Below, in pieces: positions 24,335 through 34,559 of a DNA stretch of 64,000 nt (its first letter is position 1; each line of letters begins with the position of its first letter). Source of the DNA: Pseudocercospora fijiensis CIRAD86 (lineage: Eukaryota > Ascomycota > Dothideomycetes > Mycosphaerellales > Mycosphaerellaceae); contig NW_006921544.1 of NCBI RefSeq assembly GCF_000340215.1, positions 960,599 through 1,024,598 on the forward strand, written 5' to 3'. Below the pieces are notes generated by a model, which was given only the letters and a program-made list of their open reading frames with translations, was not told where the DNA came from and searched no databases. A program made the translations under genes and the position numbers.

Positions 24335-25325
24335 TTTCTTCCTAACTAGGTATAGTACCGGTAGTAGCCGTCGATTCCGGTATCCTAATAAGGGAGCCCC
24401 TTAATATAGGATCTATTAGTTAATAATTAAGTTGCCGATTAAGAGTCCCCAAGTAATTTCTAATTAAAAGGAGGGCCTAGAGATCGGTAGAAAACTCGCA
24501 CTTAAAGAAAGAACTTCTATTAGCTCTATAGCCTCTAGAACGACTAATAACGATGTAAAAACTAGGGACCTAGTAGTACGCGTAAGCTATTACGCGTCTC
24601 TAGAATGTTCTACAACCTTTATAATTAGTATAGAAAGGCGACGAATATCGTAACCTAGCTAGATAAGCAATTTAAGCATTATTTACTCGAATACTACTAC
24701 TATAACTTCCGATACTTCCTACGACTTCCGCTCGACTATATATTATACCCTCAAAGAGCTTACAAGCCCGGATTGTATATAATACCTCGGAAACGACTCG
24801 AAGAATAAGATAATAGATATCTATAGATATCTATAGCTATCTATACCCGCGACAATTCTCGATAATACGTAATCCTATCGACCTATACGAATAAGAGGGA
24901 TAATATAAAAGGGTTTTAGGAGCTTCGTAACTTTTTTAGTAAATAGATTAACCTTTATATACCGAACGGAACGACCGAACCGAGCCCGACCGATAAAGAC
25001 CCTAAAGATCTTACTTAGTATATATATATAAACGCATATATACTACGTATACGATTATCGAGATATAATAACTAGACAATGCTATCTATAGAAAACCGAT
25101 CTATAGGAAGCTTTATCTAACATAGGATAATGTCTAGAGATACGAGAAACCTTAGTTATTAATAGATTATCGAAGATAATACTAGTATAGAGAAACTATC
25201 TATATTAGTATATATCTATCTTAATATATATTATCTAAATATATAGTTATCCTATTAGAACACAAAGAGTATCTATAGTCTATCTATAGTAAGATATCTT
25301 TAGATAAAACTCCTAACTATAAGAT
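24335..25325 (+). repeat. Copia 5' region (LTR/leader), copy inverted relative to 51,001-51,970
   Basis: About 0.8-1.0 kb aligns in reverse complement with 51,001-51,970; the clearest matches are near 24,570-24,605 (tagtacgcgtaagctattacg, also at 51,670-51,705) and 24,880-24,960. In both copies it lies 5' of a Copia gag, so it is the LTR and/or leader of one family. It contains a palindromic ccgaacggaacgacc-type segment near 24,962. In this copy homology stops at about 25,325 and gag does not begin until 28,880, so about 3.5 kb has been inserted. Confidence 0.7.
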
Positions 25326-25689
25326 AATATTGTCTATATACTATTTATAGTATTCCGGGTTCCGTTAGATACTCCTCCCCGCTATTCGCGGGGTTTCTAG
25401 CTATACGTGAAATAGCTTTTCCCTAGGAGGCTATACGTAAAACTCGATAGGTAGTGTATTCTAGTTCTATATAGATGTCTAGGTAGGTGTAATAATAAAC
25501 CCCGAGTCTAAATATTATATTAACTAGTTTCTACGAGTATATAGTAGCCGTAGGTCCTTACTATCGCTGTTTCTTATATAACCTTTAGTAGGCGTATCTA
25601 CCTTATTCTAAAGCGTATACTCCTCGTATTGCTCGTATTTTCTATATTCTAATATACGGATCGTATACAAAACTCGGTATAGGGCGTAA
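25326..25689. other. Left flank of pogo/Fot1 relic
   Basis: Begins the 3.5-kb interruption of the Copia element. It includes a GC-rich hairpin-like word at 25,376-25,393 (ccccgctattcgcgggg, a 6-bp stem). No gene recognised. Terminal inverted repeats of the transposon could not be matched by eye. Confidence 0.4.
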
Positions 25690-26970
25690 AAAGGGCAAAA
25701 AGGTAAAGAGAGTATAGGCCGAGCGGTTAACTAAGATAGAGAGGGTAGAGAGGCTAGTAGAACGCGTCGTTTCGAAGCATTACGAACTAGAGGCTAAATC
25801 GGATAATAAAGTTCGTATTAGAGCGCCTTAAAAAAGCAAGAAGGCAACTAGTCTATATTATTAGATTTATTAGCGGCTATTTAATCGTCTATTAACTAGT
25901 ACTTTATAAACTAGACGAGGCTTAAGAGATAGCGCTAACGGACTCCTATCGAGAGAGGGACGTAATAGGTATATTCTAACTAGTAGCGTTAGTCGTTATC
26001 GTAGCGATAGGGATACTAGTAAGCCTATAACTAGAGGGGACGTCGAAGGATATAATACCGCTACCTAGTATAGACTAGGCCGACTGCTTTCTAAAGCGCT
26101 ATAGGCTTAGTAAAGTTAAGTCTACGCCGATTAAAGTATAGCGGAAGGAGGCTTACGACCCTTCTATAATAGGGAGTTAGTTTAACCGCTTTATAGCTAT
26201 AATCTAGCGACTAGGTATAAGGCCGCGGAATATATAGTATATCGTTATAATAGATACGAAGCGGCGCTCCTAGACTAAATATAGTAGTAACCGTACGTAT
26301 ATAACTATCCTCGAGACTATTAATGCCTTCGGTAAGATAGTAGACTATTAGTTAATTATTAAAGGTATAGTATTCTAAGAACGGTAGGTACCGAAGGAAG
26401 GCAAGTCTATTAATATTATCTAAGGTATAGACGACGTTACCTACTACCTAATAAGCCCTCGTTCTTAGGTAAAGACAACTTCCTATTTACTATTAATAAG
26501 TCTATATATATAACCGACGACACTATAATATACTATATCCGCTAGTTTTAGTAGAAGATAAGACCTAAAGATCTAGAATAAAAGAGGGTACTTCTATACG
26601 ATAATTACGGCTCCTACTACTTTAAGGAGTTTATAGCCTTTAGAAAGTAGTATACGATTTAACTATAGGGTCTATAGCTATATACTATATACTTTATATA
26701 GACTTTAGATATTATCCTATTCTAGGTATATAAGCTAAGGTATAGACAAGGGGTATTAGAAGCTATATATCGTAGTATTAGCGAATTTAGGATATTTAAG
26801 TTTATCGAGGCGCTCTTAGCTATTTAGGCTAATACATTTACTTTATATAATAGAAGATCGGTATTCTAGAAGATAGATATATCCCTAACTAAAAAACAGA
26901 TCTCTTATAAGTATATTCGAGATTAGTATAGAGCTACGAACTAATACTAGAACTAGTAAATAGTTAAGAG
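25690..26970 (+). pseudogene. pogo/Fot1-type DDE transposase relic I
   Basis: A transposase of the Tc1/mariner superfamily (pogo/Fot1 branch). Seen: an N-terminal basic part (25,700-25,960), then KEAYDPSIIGSQFNRF-like and RLGIRPRNI motifs (26,150-26,240), first catalytic Asp 26,253 (RNIWNMDE region, former Trp and Met lost), FGKIVDY and KGIVFQERWVPKE motifs (26,330-26,400), second Asp 26,600 in LLYDNYGS, and third Asp 26,708 in LDIILFQVYK. The last two are 36 codons apart, the DD(35)D-like spacing of this family. A YRxxISEFRIFKFIEALLAI-type C-terminal helix follows at 26,768-26,830. The first Asp is in a different frame from the other two, so an indel lies between. About 430 codons, slightly short of the usual 500-550. 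It interrupts the Copia element. Confidence 0.82.
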
Positions 26971-27350
26971 CGAAATAGTATAGGAAGAAGCCTAGTACGA
27001 GGAGTCGTTAGTAATAGCGCAGGTTACCTAATAGGAGTAAGTATATTACGTTAGTTAGGTACTATCGTTCCCTAGAACCTACTTCTATCGATCTAGAAAT
27101 ATAGTATTCTTAGCTAGTAACCGGCTCTATACCTATAGGATAGGCATTAAGGCTATAAAAGAGGCCTCCTTCTATAGTATAGATAGATTATTAACCTCGT
27201 ATGGTATACTGTTTATATTACACTTCTATAGTGCCTATATTATAGGCCCCTAGTTCCTAGCCTAAGCGATATGTTTGTTATCCTATCTTACTAAACATAG
27301 CTGCCTATATTGTTATAGGTTATATTACCCTCGGTTACCTATACTATTAC

Positions 27351-27399
<49 letters not shown>

Positions 27400-28879
27400 T
27401 TCCATCCTTTAGTATCTCGCTAATAGTCGCTACTATATCGGGAATTTCGAAAACTCAATTACCTAGGGTATACTACCCTCGCTACCTCCGCTACCTTAGT
27501 AAATACTAATACCCTAATTGCCGTAATAGCTCCTTAATACTACGACTAGCCCTCGGACGGCTAAGGCGTCTCGTAGTACTATATAAGCTCGTAAGAACTT
27601 CCGACGATCTTATCTAAAACTAGCCCTATAGGATATCGACCCTATATTACTATTATTTAACCTATTTCCCTCGTTATCTATAAAGTAGGTAGAAGAGGCC
27701 TATACTATATTAGTTAGCGCGGCTATATATAAAGGCGAGGAATATTAGCGTAAATAGTAGTCTACGAGTACCGCTATACGAGTAGAGAAACAATAGAAGT
27801 AGTAGCCTAGTCCGCTTATAGGGGTAGGTACTATCGGGGCGAATAATTTACACTTATAAGCTATCTAATAAGACAAGGACCTAGCTAACAATAACCGCTA
27901 GAAGATAGTATAAGAGGTATAGAATACTATTAGTAAGGGACGCTTATATTAGCCTAAGTATAGTAAGGCCTTCTATATTGTACTTAGTAATAATAGTAGG
28001 ACTAAGTAGATAGACGTTAATCTTTAGTCTATCGATAGGCCGCTATAGCGTAACTTCGACCGACGGCTTCTCGATAGTAATAATACCTCGAAGAAGACCG
28101 GTAATCTATATACGACTACTCTTAGCGATTATAGGCGCCGGACTAATATTACTAATATTAGTATAGATATCTATAGCTAGAGTAAGCTAAGGATACTACT
28201 ATTACCGACTCGTACCTAGAACTTTAGGGGCGATATTATAGTATAGACTATTAAGCTAAGGCAATAACTAGGTAGCCTATTTATATAGAAACCTTATACT
28301 TAATTTGACTAGCTTTAGTAAGACAATGCGCTACTTAATAAAGATATTATATATACTGCGATTTAGCCCTATTTAGTACCTCCTTATTACCGCTACGAGT
28401 CTATATAGAGTAAGCGACATTTCTACTAGCCTTCGAAGAAGTCTAGCCGTTATAGAGGTGCGGTTACTAGTAGTAGAACAACCCTATTAGGCTAGAAGAG
28501 GCAAATAGTATAGGTAGTAGATATAGTAGTAGCTAGCTATTTACCTAATAAGAAGAGGTAGTAGCTATATACCTACGTAATATAGGACGACTACTAAGGT
28601 AATTAACTATATAGTTAATACGAGGTATACGCAGAGGCCGATTATTAGTCTATTCTAACTACCTAGGGTCGTAATTTAGTAGCTAATATACCGAGAATAA
28701 TAAATCTACTACTTCTTAACCCTTATCGTACTTAGACTTAAGTTCCGACTATATATACGCTATAATGTTATTATTATCGAATTTTACGTATTAGGTACGA
28801 AGAAAAAGCGATTTTACGTATAGCTTAAATCTCCGAGCTAGGGCGAGGGGTAAAGTAGGCTAACGTAACCCTAGATAGA
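26971..28879. other. Unassigned sequence with (TAG)n tract
   Basis: The right part of the insertion in the Copia element. No domain recognised; the plus strand at 27,430-28,720 reads as a Gln/Arg/Tyr-rich sequence whose coding nature I cannot establish. It holds a (TAG)n microsatellite at 27,351-27,393. Confidence 0.35.
27351..27393. repeat. (TAG)n microsatellite
   Basis: About 14 uninterrupted TAG units. Confidence 0.95.
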
Positions 28880-29262
28880 CGATATACGATCTTTAGAACT
28901 TATAGATAGAGGGACTTCCTACTATAGATAAAGACAAACCGCTAAACTACGTAAAGCAATATCTAAATTTATAGATATATCTCTTAGCGATAAGTGTTTT
29001 ACGTTTCGCTGCCTTAAAGGATAATAAAACCATACCTTTTAGTCTTTAAAGATCGAGTCTTACCTAGTAGAGAAGGGCTATTTTAAGGCTATAACCGACG
29101 ATAATATAGACGAAGAAATAAAGGCTAAAGCCTTAGCGATTCTTCGTCTACCTATAGAGGACAGTTACTTATTATAAATAAAACACAGGACGGACCCGAA
29201 AGAAGCTAATAACTATTACTCTTAAAGAATTATACTCCCCTAAGGGACTTAGAGCGCTAATA
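28880..29262 (+). pseudogene. Copia Gag, N-terminal piece
   Basis: The + strand shows the start of a Ty1/Copia Gag of the UBN2-like kind: KPLNYVKQYL, a short Lys/Phe-rich stretch, EKGYFKAI, then AILRL, LLQI and DPKEA (about 28,930-29,205), ending in a TLKELYSPKG-like segment near 29,225-29,258. The same motifs occur on the minus strand at 50,690-50,990 and, more weakly, at 57,030-57,200. The frame is then cut off by the 25-bp satellite array, and the middle of Gag present in the 50-kb copy is missing here. Gag continues at about 30,545 after the array. Confidence 0.75.
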
Positions 29263-30284
29263 GTTAGTACTACTATCTATAACGCCTATACTAAGTCTCA
29301 TTTAGAACGCGCTATAAAGTAATTCTAATCCGAACCGCTTATACTAAGTCTTATCCGGAACGCGTATAGCAAGCACCATCCGGAACGCGTATAGCAAGTC
29401 TAATTCGGAAAGCTAAAAGCAAGTACTACTAAGAACGCTTATAGCAAGTAGTACTATCTAAAGTACCTATAGGAAGGGCTATTTAGAATACCTATAGTAA
29501 GTCTATCGGTAAAAAAGCCTATAGCAAATACTACTAAAAACGCTTATAGCGAGTAGTAGAATTCGAAACGCTTATAGCGGTAACTATCCGAGATATCTAT
29601 AGTAAGCAGTACTATCCGGAAGGGTTATACTAAATACTATCTAAAACGACTATAGCAAATAGTATTCGGACTACTTATAGCGAGTACCCTATATAGTACC
29701 TACTACGAGGATCTTATAAAACCCCTATAGCGAGTACGTTATAGAATACCTCTAGCGAGTAGTACTATCCGGAACGCGTAGGACAAACCTTGTTTTAGAC
29801 GCTTAGTATAGTTAGTCCTATACAAACCGGAACGCGTATAGCAAGTCTAATCCGAAACGCTTATAGAAAGTCTTATCTGGAATTTTTAAAGTAGGCCTAA
29901 GTCTAATCCGAAACTAAGATCTAAATACTTATATTAAGCACTATCCGGAAGGCTTATAGCGAGCAGTACTATCCGGAACGCTTATAGAAAATACTATCTA
30001 AAACGCCTATAGTTAAAAAGTATTCGAACTTCTTATAGCGAGTACCCTATATAATGCCTACTATAAGTACCCTATAAAACGCCTATAGCGAGTACTATTC
30101 GAAATATCTATAGTAAGTATTCTTTCTAAGTCGGAACGCTTATAGTAAGTACTACATTTAAGGCGTATAGTAAGACTAATCTAAAACGCTTATAGTAATT
30201 TTAATCTAAGACACTTATAGGAATTCTAATTAAGAACGCTTATAAGGCTAAGTACTATTCGGAACGCGTATAGCAAGTCTAAGG
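29262..30284 (+). repeat. 25-bp satellite array, copy 1 (about 1 kb)
   Basis: Diverged tandem units of about 25 bp. A typical unit begins CGGAACGC and continues with a tatag-aag core and an ACTAT-type end. Units vary by RIP-type changes and by small indels. The order of variant units in 29,262-29,970 follows that in 42,185-42,780 (shared runs near 29,278-29,310 with 42,190-42,225, and 29,690-29,760 with 42,515-42,590), so the two arrays share a segmental history rather than having expanded independently. Confidence 0.9.
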
Positions 30285-30540
30285 ATCTTAATATATATAC
30301 AAACGTATATATACAAACGTATATATACAAACGTATATATATTAACGTATCTATATAAAAGACTATCGAGTATAGATAGTATTATTTAGACGACTACCTA
30401 TCCATAGCTATAGACAATATCTATATCTAGAGGTAAAACAACTAGATAATACTACCTTTAGAAAGCCTATCTTTAGGCAGCTTTATATTATCTAGGATAA
30501 TTCTAACTATAGGAGCATATTATCTATATATTGTCTTTCG
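30285..30540 (+). repeat. 14-bp tandem repeat and Copia leader-like fragment
   Basis: 30,292-30,350 holds four 14-bp units (tatatatacaaacg type). What follows (30,355-30,535) resembles the Copia leader at 25,040-25,330, with the tatctaggataat and tctttaggcagctttat type words, suggesting that a second, partial Copia insertion or a rearrangement brought in the array. Confidence 0.6.
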
Positions 30541-30544
30541 TAAA

Positions 30545-31320
30545 CGATATATTTTATTTAGAACTTTAAATAAGTTAGATTTCGTTCTAAAGACTAATAT
30601 AAACCAATTAACTTAAATATTACGAAAAGACGAGGATAGCCTTAAATTAAACGATCTATTCTCTTATTTACTATATAAGTCGAGACGATATAGTACTAAA
30701 GAAAAAGAAACAGTAGTAGATTCTTTTAGACAATCTTAAAAGCCGTAGAAGCGTCTATTAAACAAGGGATCTAGAAGCTTATCTAAAAAGTTATAAATAG
30801 AACGGATACCTAGAAGATATTTGCTACTATAAGGGCCCCTCTAAATGCCCTAAATAGTCTAGTCCTAATAAAGAAGGAACTACTAGTAGTACTAAAAAAT
30901 ACGCGTACTTTACTAGAATCGAAGAACTAGATAATAGAGATCTATTAGACGAGGAAGGATATTTTACTCGTCTATAGATAACATGTCTATAAATAATATA
31001 TATAAGAGTTCTAGTAGAGAACAAGCCTATTATTCTTTAGAACTATCTAGTACTTATATTGCTTTTATCCGAGATAGCGTCGCTTCGAGATATATTAATA
31101 GTAATAAGTCTTACTTTACGACTTATACTAATAAACCTTCTATAAAAAATTATAGTAATACTAGCTCTAGAATCGCTCGCAGTATAGGCGATATAAGACT
31201 ATAATCTAAGGATACTTCTAAAATCGTAACTCCTAGCAACTATCTTTTTACGCCCGAATAGAATATAATTTTAAAAGGTTTATTATATAAAATAACTAGT
31301 TTTAAAAATATAGCTTCCGA
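30545..31320 (+). pseudogene. Copia Gag C-terminus and protease
   Basis: Resumes the Copia coding sequence after the satellite array. TQILRKDEDSLKL and SRRYSTKEKE motifs (30,605-30,710) match the minus-strand copy near 50,380-50,460. A degraded zinc-knuckle region follows (30,785-30,830) and then the protease: a stop-free run at 30,983-31,204 contains the active-site Asp at 31,073 in an IRDSVASRYI context, where the family norm is DSGA, so the Gly has become Val. The motif NKSYFTTYTNKPSIKNYSN confirms homology with the protease at about 49,870-50,010. The element is cut off near 31,320; integrase and RT are missing. Protease would have processed the Gag-Pol precursor. Confidence 0.75.
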
Positions 31321-31849
31321 GATAGAAACTAGAGACCTAGTAGTATATATAGTCCGCGATTATAAGTAAATATAATAAGAATAAAAATAAGGCTTTAGAC
31401 TAAAGGCCTAATCGCTATAATTTTACGCTATAAAAATTATATATAAAGGACTTAGAGAGGGTAGGCAGGAGTAGCGGTAGGAGTAGCGAGGATATAGGTA
31501 TAGGAAGGAGGATTCCTACTATCTCGGAGATTAAGGAAGTATAATTATCGCTATCCGTATATAGATCCCTATATCTTTATAGTCCGCGATTGTACGTAAA
31601 GGTAATAAGAGTAAATAGTACGCTTAAGGCTACCTACTATATACTAGTATTCTAGGTAACGGCCTAAGCTAGTAGTATAATATATAGTATATACGCTAAA
31701 GCCCGGGCTAGTAATACCTTATAGCCTTATCGCTACCGTATTAATTACTTTTATTAGCGCTATTTAGCGAAGATAGGCTTAGTCGCCCGAACTCCTCTAT
31801 TTACCCCTAAATAGCCTATACCTTCTAAGACAATTAGGGTATCGTTTCT
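31321..31849. other. Junction between Copia and DIRS-type relics
   Basis: No gene. A diverged direct repeat of about 48 bp occurs at 31,347-31,395 and 31,578-31,626 (shared start tatagtccgcgatt, then taag/tacg, aa-rich). The copies are 231 bp apart, close to the 3' end of the minus-strand recombinase, so they may belong to the split direct repeats of that element. Confidence 0.45.
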
Positions 31850-32960
31850 ACTATTAATATAACGTACCTCTTATAGGCGGATAACTTCTCTCTACTAAGT
31901 AATATAATCTCCTCCTCGTTATAACTACTGCCTCTTATATACTAAGCTCTACCTTAAGTAAATATCCTATTACCCTAGTTATAGATAATCTAAGCTCTTA
32001 AATTCGTTCTTAACCTTAGCTTTCGGAAAGCCTATAGAGCCGTCTACTATAGATATAAATAGCAATAGTAGCACTATCGGGTATCTCTACTAATAGGTAA
32101 ATAGGTTTTTCATATAATAGAATAGGTAAATTAAAAAGCTTGCCGGTTCTATATTAGTTTTTAGCCTCTTTAGTCTTACGCTAAGGTAGTGCTACTTATC
32201 GATAGAAACTTCGTTAGCTCGTATAATATACTCTATTAACTATACTAGACTATCGGTAATATCCTTAGCTTTGTAAGTTAATTTACCTAGCCGAAAGAGC
32301 CCTTCGAATACTAGTATAATAGCGGCGTTAAGGTTAAGTTAATCTTCCGTAACTAGTAGTTTAAATAGTATTATATTAACTATACGTAGTACTATAGGCT
32401 ATCTCTCTTTACGGCTTATAGGGTTAGTATTAACTACGCCTTAGATATAGCGCTTAAGCGTAGGCCTATTAAAGACTTTTATTAATAGTTAATAGTAAAC
32501 GTAGTATAATCGTATAGCGTAGACGTACGTCGCTAAGGTCTCGCCTATTATAGCGCTTAGGCTGAGAGTCTTATATTTAATAGGGGCCGTAACTATATAG
32601 TAGAAGACTAGCTACGGCTACTCGCCGTAGCTAGCGTAGAGCGCTAAGTATTATTAGATAGCCGATTTATAGGCGGTATAGATAGTTAGCTCTAGTCCTA
32701 GCTATATAATATAGGCGAGTCTAGTTATTAGATAATAGTAGGTAAATTCTCGCGGTATTTAAACCCTAAGCTCTCGTCCTCGCTATATAAAAAATATACG
32801 CGAGTAGAGTTATTAGATAATAGTAGGCAAATTCTCGCGGTATCTAACTAACTACTATAACTTACTAGTATAGTATAAGAGGTTATAAAGCGTAATAGCG
32901 CGTTAGCTACTAAGTTCTCCTCTAAGGCAATCTAGGTTACCTCGACGTAGATTTTAAATA
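31850..32960 (-). pseudogene. Tyrosine recombinase of DIRS-type element G
   Basis: Minus strand, following RT and RNase H in the same direction. Motifs: an N-terminal SAM-like part with TLKRYIQG and SRKERQP landmarks (about 32,390-32,460), then the core with FEGLFRLG-LTYKAKD (about 32,260-32,315) and the VRLKR-KT strand (about 32,165-32,185). Near the C-terminus are GSSYNEEEI-QLSRE and the AYKRYV context of the nucleophilic Tyr (31,880-31,945). These are hallmarks of the tyrosine recombinases carried by DIRS-type retrotransposons, which integrate as circles without an integrase. RIP stops are present, and an 80-85 bp tandem duplication at 32,698-32,845 adds a frameshift. Assignment is by motif memory; a stand-alone Crypton recombinase is excluded by the linked RT. 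Confidence 0.75.
32698..32845. repeat. Short tandem duplication inside DIRS element G
   Basis: 32,715-32,760 and 32,800-32,845 match at nearly every base, with flanking similarity back to about 32,698 and 32,778. The spacing of 85 bp is not a multiple of three, so it breaks the reading frame. One difference is a taaatt/caaatt pair, a RIP-type change. Confidence 0.85.
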
Positions 32961-34230
32961 AAGTTATAAAGAGTAGGGCTTTACGTAATAGTTAGCTAGC
33001 TTTGGCTCTTAGGCGTTTAGATTGCAATATAGTAAGTACTATTATACTATCTATATATATAGGTAGGCGGCTATTCTTCTAGTCGTTTACCTTTAGCTTA
33101 ATTGCTTCTAATATAGCTTAGACTATAGCGATATTAATATAGTTATTATCGGCGCGGCGCTAGGCGAAGCTACTATTACCGACTATATACAGCTAATTCA
33201 TCTAATTGCTATCGTTGCCCTAGTACTAAAAGGCGTCGAGGCCTTTATTAAAAGCGTCTATAGGTAGATTATAGGTAGCGTTAATAGGTCTAATAGCCTT
33301 ATATCTATAGATAGTTAAATACCTAATATATACTAGTATAGGTCTATCTTTTAGTTACTTTAAATACAGCGTAGTAGCTACCTTCTATCTTTAAAGGCGG
33401 CGATAAAGGGAAATAGGCTAATAGTAAAGGCTATACCTACTAGTACTTCTTAGACCGCCTATAACAGTTAGCCTATAATAGACTACGTATTCTTAAGCGT
33501 TAAGTATCTACCGCTAAGGGTATCTAAAAGCTCGTATAGGATTCTTAACTACTTATCCTTTTAAAGCTTTACGACTATCGATATTAGATCTACTTTAATA
33601 TCTAGAGTTTTAACCGTTATACCTTCTATATCTTTCTTCTCGTTTACTAGGACGCCGAGGAAGGCTATTATAATTTTCTAGGTGTTATAGAAAGCTAGGT
33701 GCCTAGTCGCTAAGGGTTAGTAGAATAACAAAGATAAAATCGTTAAGGTAGTAGTAGAGTTTAGCTTACTATAAGCTAGTTAAATTAAATAGGCGCTTTA
33801 GCGCCTAATAAAGGCCTTCTATAAATAAGTTAAATAGGTATAGTACTATACGTAGACTAGATAGGAGTATATTCTCTTAGTAGACTTTACCTTATAAGTA
33901 GAACCCGATTAGCCGTCGCTATTATAGGGCTAGTAGTACTATTCCGAAAGCCGCTTTAATATCCCTTTTAATAACTAAGTAGCGCCTTCTAGCGGCGATA
34001 ATGCTATTAGATATTACTATAAACGTTCTATATATAAGGTTAGCCCTATTATTAAGAATAGTGTCGTTAATTAACGCTCCTTTAGGAAACGAGAGGTCGT
34101 TAATACGGCGGAAACCTCTTTCGTACTTTAAAACTAACCCCTATAGTTAAATTACGGTTTCCTAGTTCTCGTAGCCTTCCTACTTATAACTAATGGCCCT
34201 ATTTAAAGCTAAATTAGAGACAAACGCCGC
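32961..34230 (-). pseudogene. Reverse transcriptase and RNase H of DIRS-type element G
   Basis: Minus strand. RT begins near 34,160 with FRRINDLSFPKGALIND (34,075-34,125), then an IKRDIKAAFG motif (33,945-33,975) and a YLND catalytic box at 33,739-33,750 (the first Asp of YLDD now Asn, a RIP-type change), followed by FIFVI. RNase H lies downstream at about 32,870-33,080: a TYIDS motif with Asp at 33,049-33,051, then RAKARQLLRKALLF, and an EENLVANALLRF motif (family norm ADALSR) near 32,905. RT of this kind, followed by RNase H and a tyrosine recombinase, with no integrase or protease, fits the DIRS group. Together with the recombinase the relic spans about 2.4 kb; a Gag-like ORF was not recognised upstream. 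Confidence 0.78.
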
Positions 34231-34559
34231 TTACTCCGTAAGCAGTCTATGCCTATCTACAAAACTAGCCCTAGAACTAATACCTATCTATGAAATGCCT
34301 ATAGATCGTATAGGCAATTATTTTATATAGTTGTCTTAGTGTCTAGCTAATTCTACGTTATTCTAATAGTACTAGAGCGCTCTATAATTATATATAGTAA
34401 GGTAGTTGTTATATAGTAGTATAAAGTCGCTTTGTAGTCGGCTTTATAGCCTATCTACTTGATACTTTACTACCTATTTATAATATAACTAACTATCGTA
34501 TATATGTGATTTTTATATTATATAAAAGCCCGGAGTAGGGAGATTAAGACTATATATCG
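34231..34559. other. Unassigned upstream flank of DIRS element G
   Basis: May contain the 5' end of the RT ORF or its leader. CA/TG content is a little higher than average here (34,200-34,330). No repeat match to the 3' side was found. Confidence 0.35.

Noticed and set aside
29262..30284. CRISPR-like array of short spaced repeats
   Set aside because: Units are contiguous and diverged with no unique spacers; the host is a fungus. It is a satellite.
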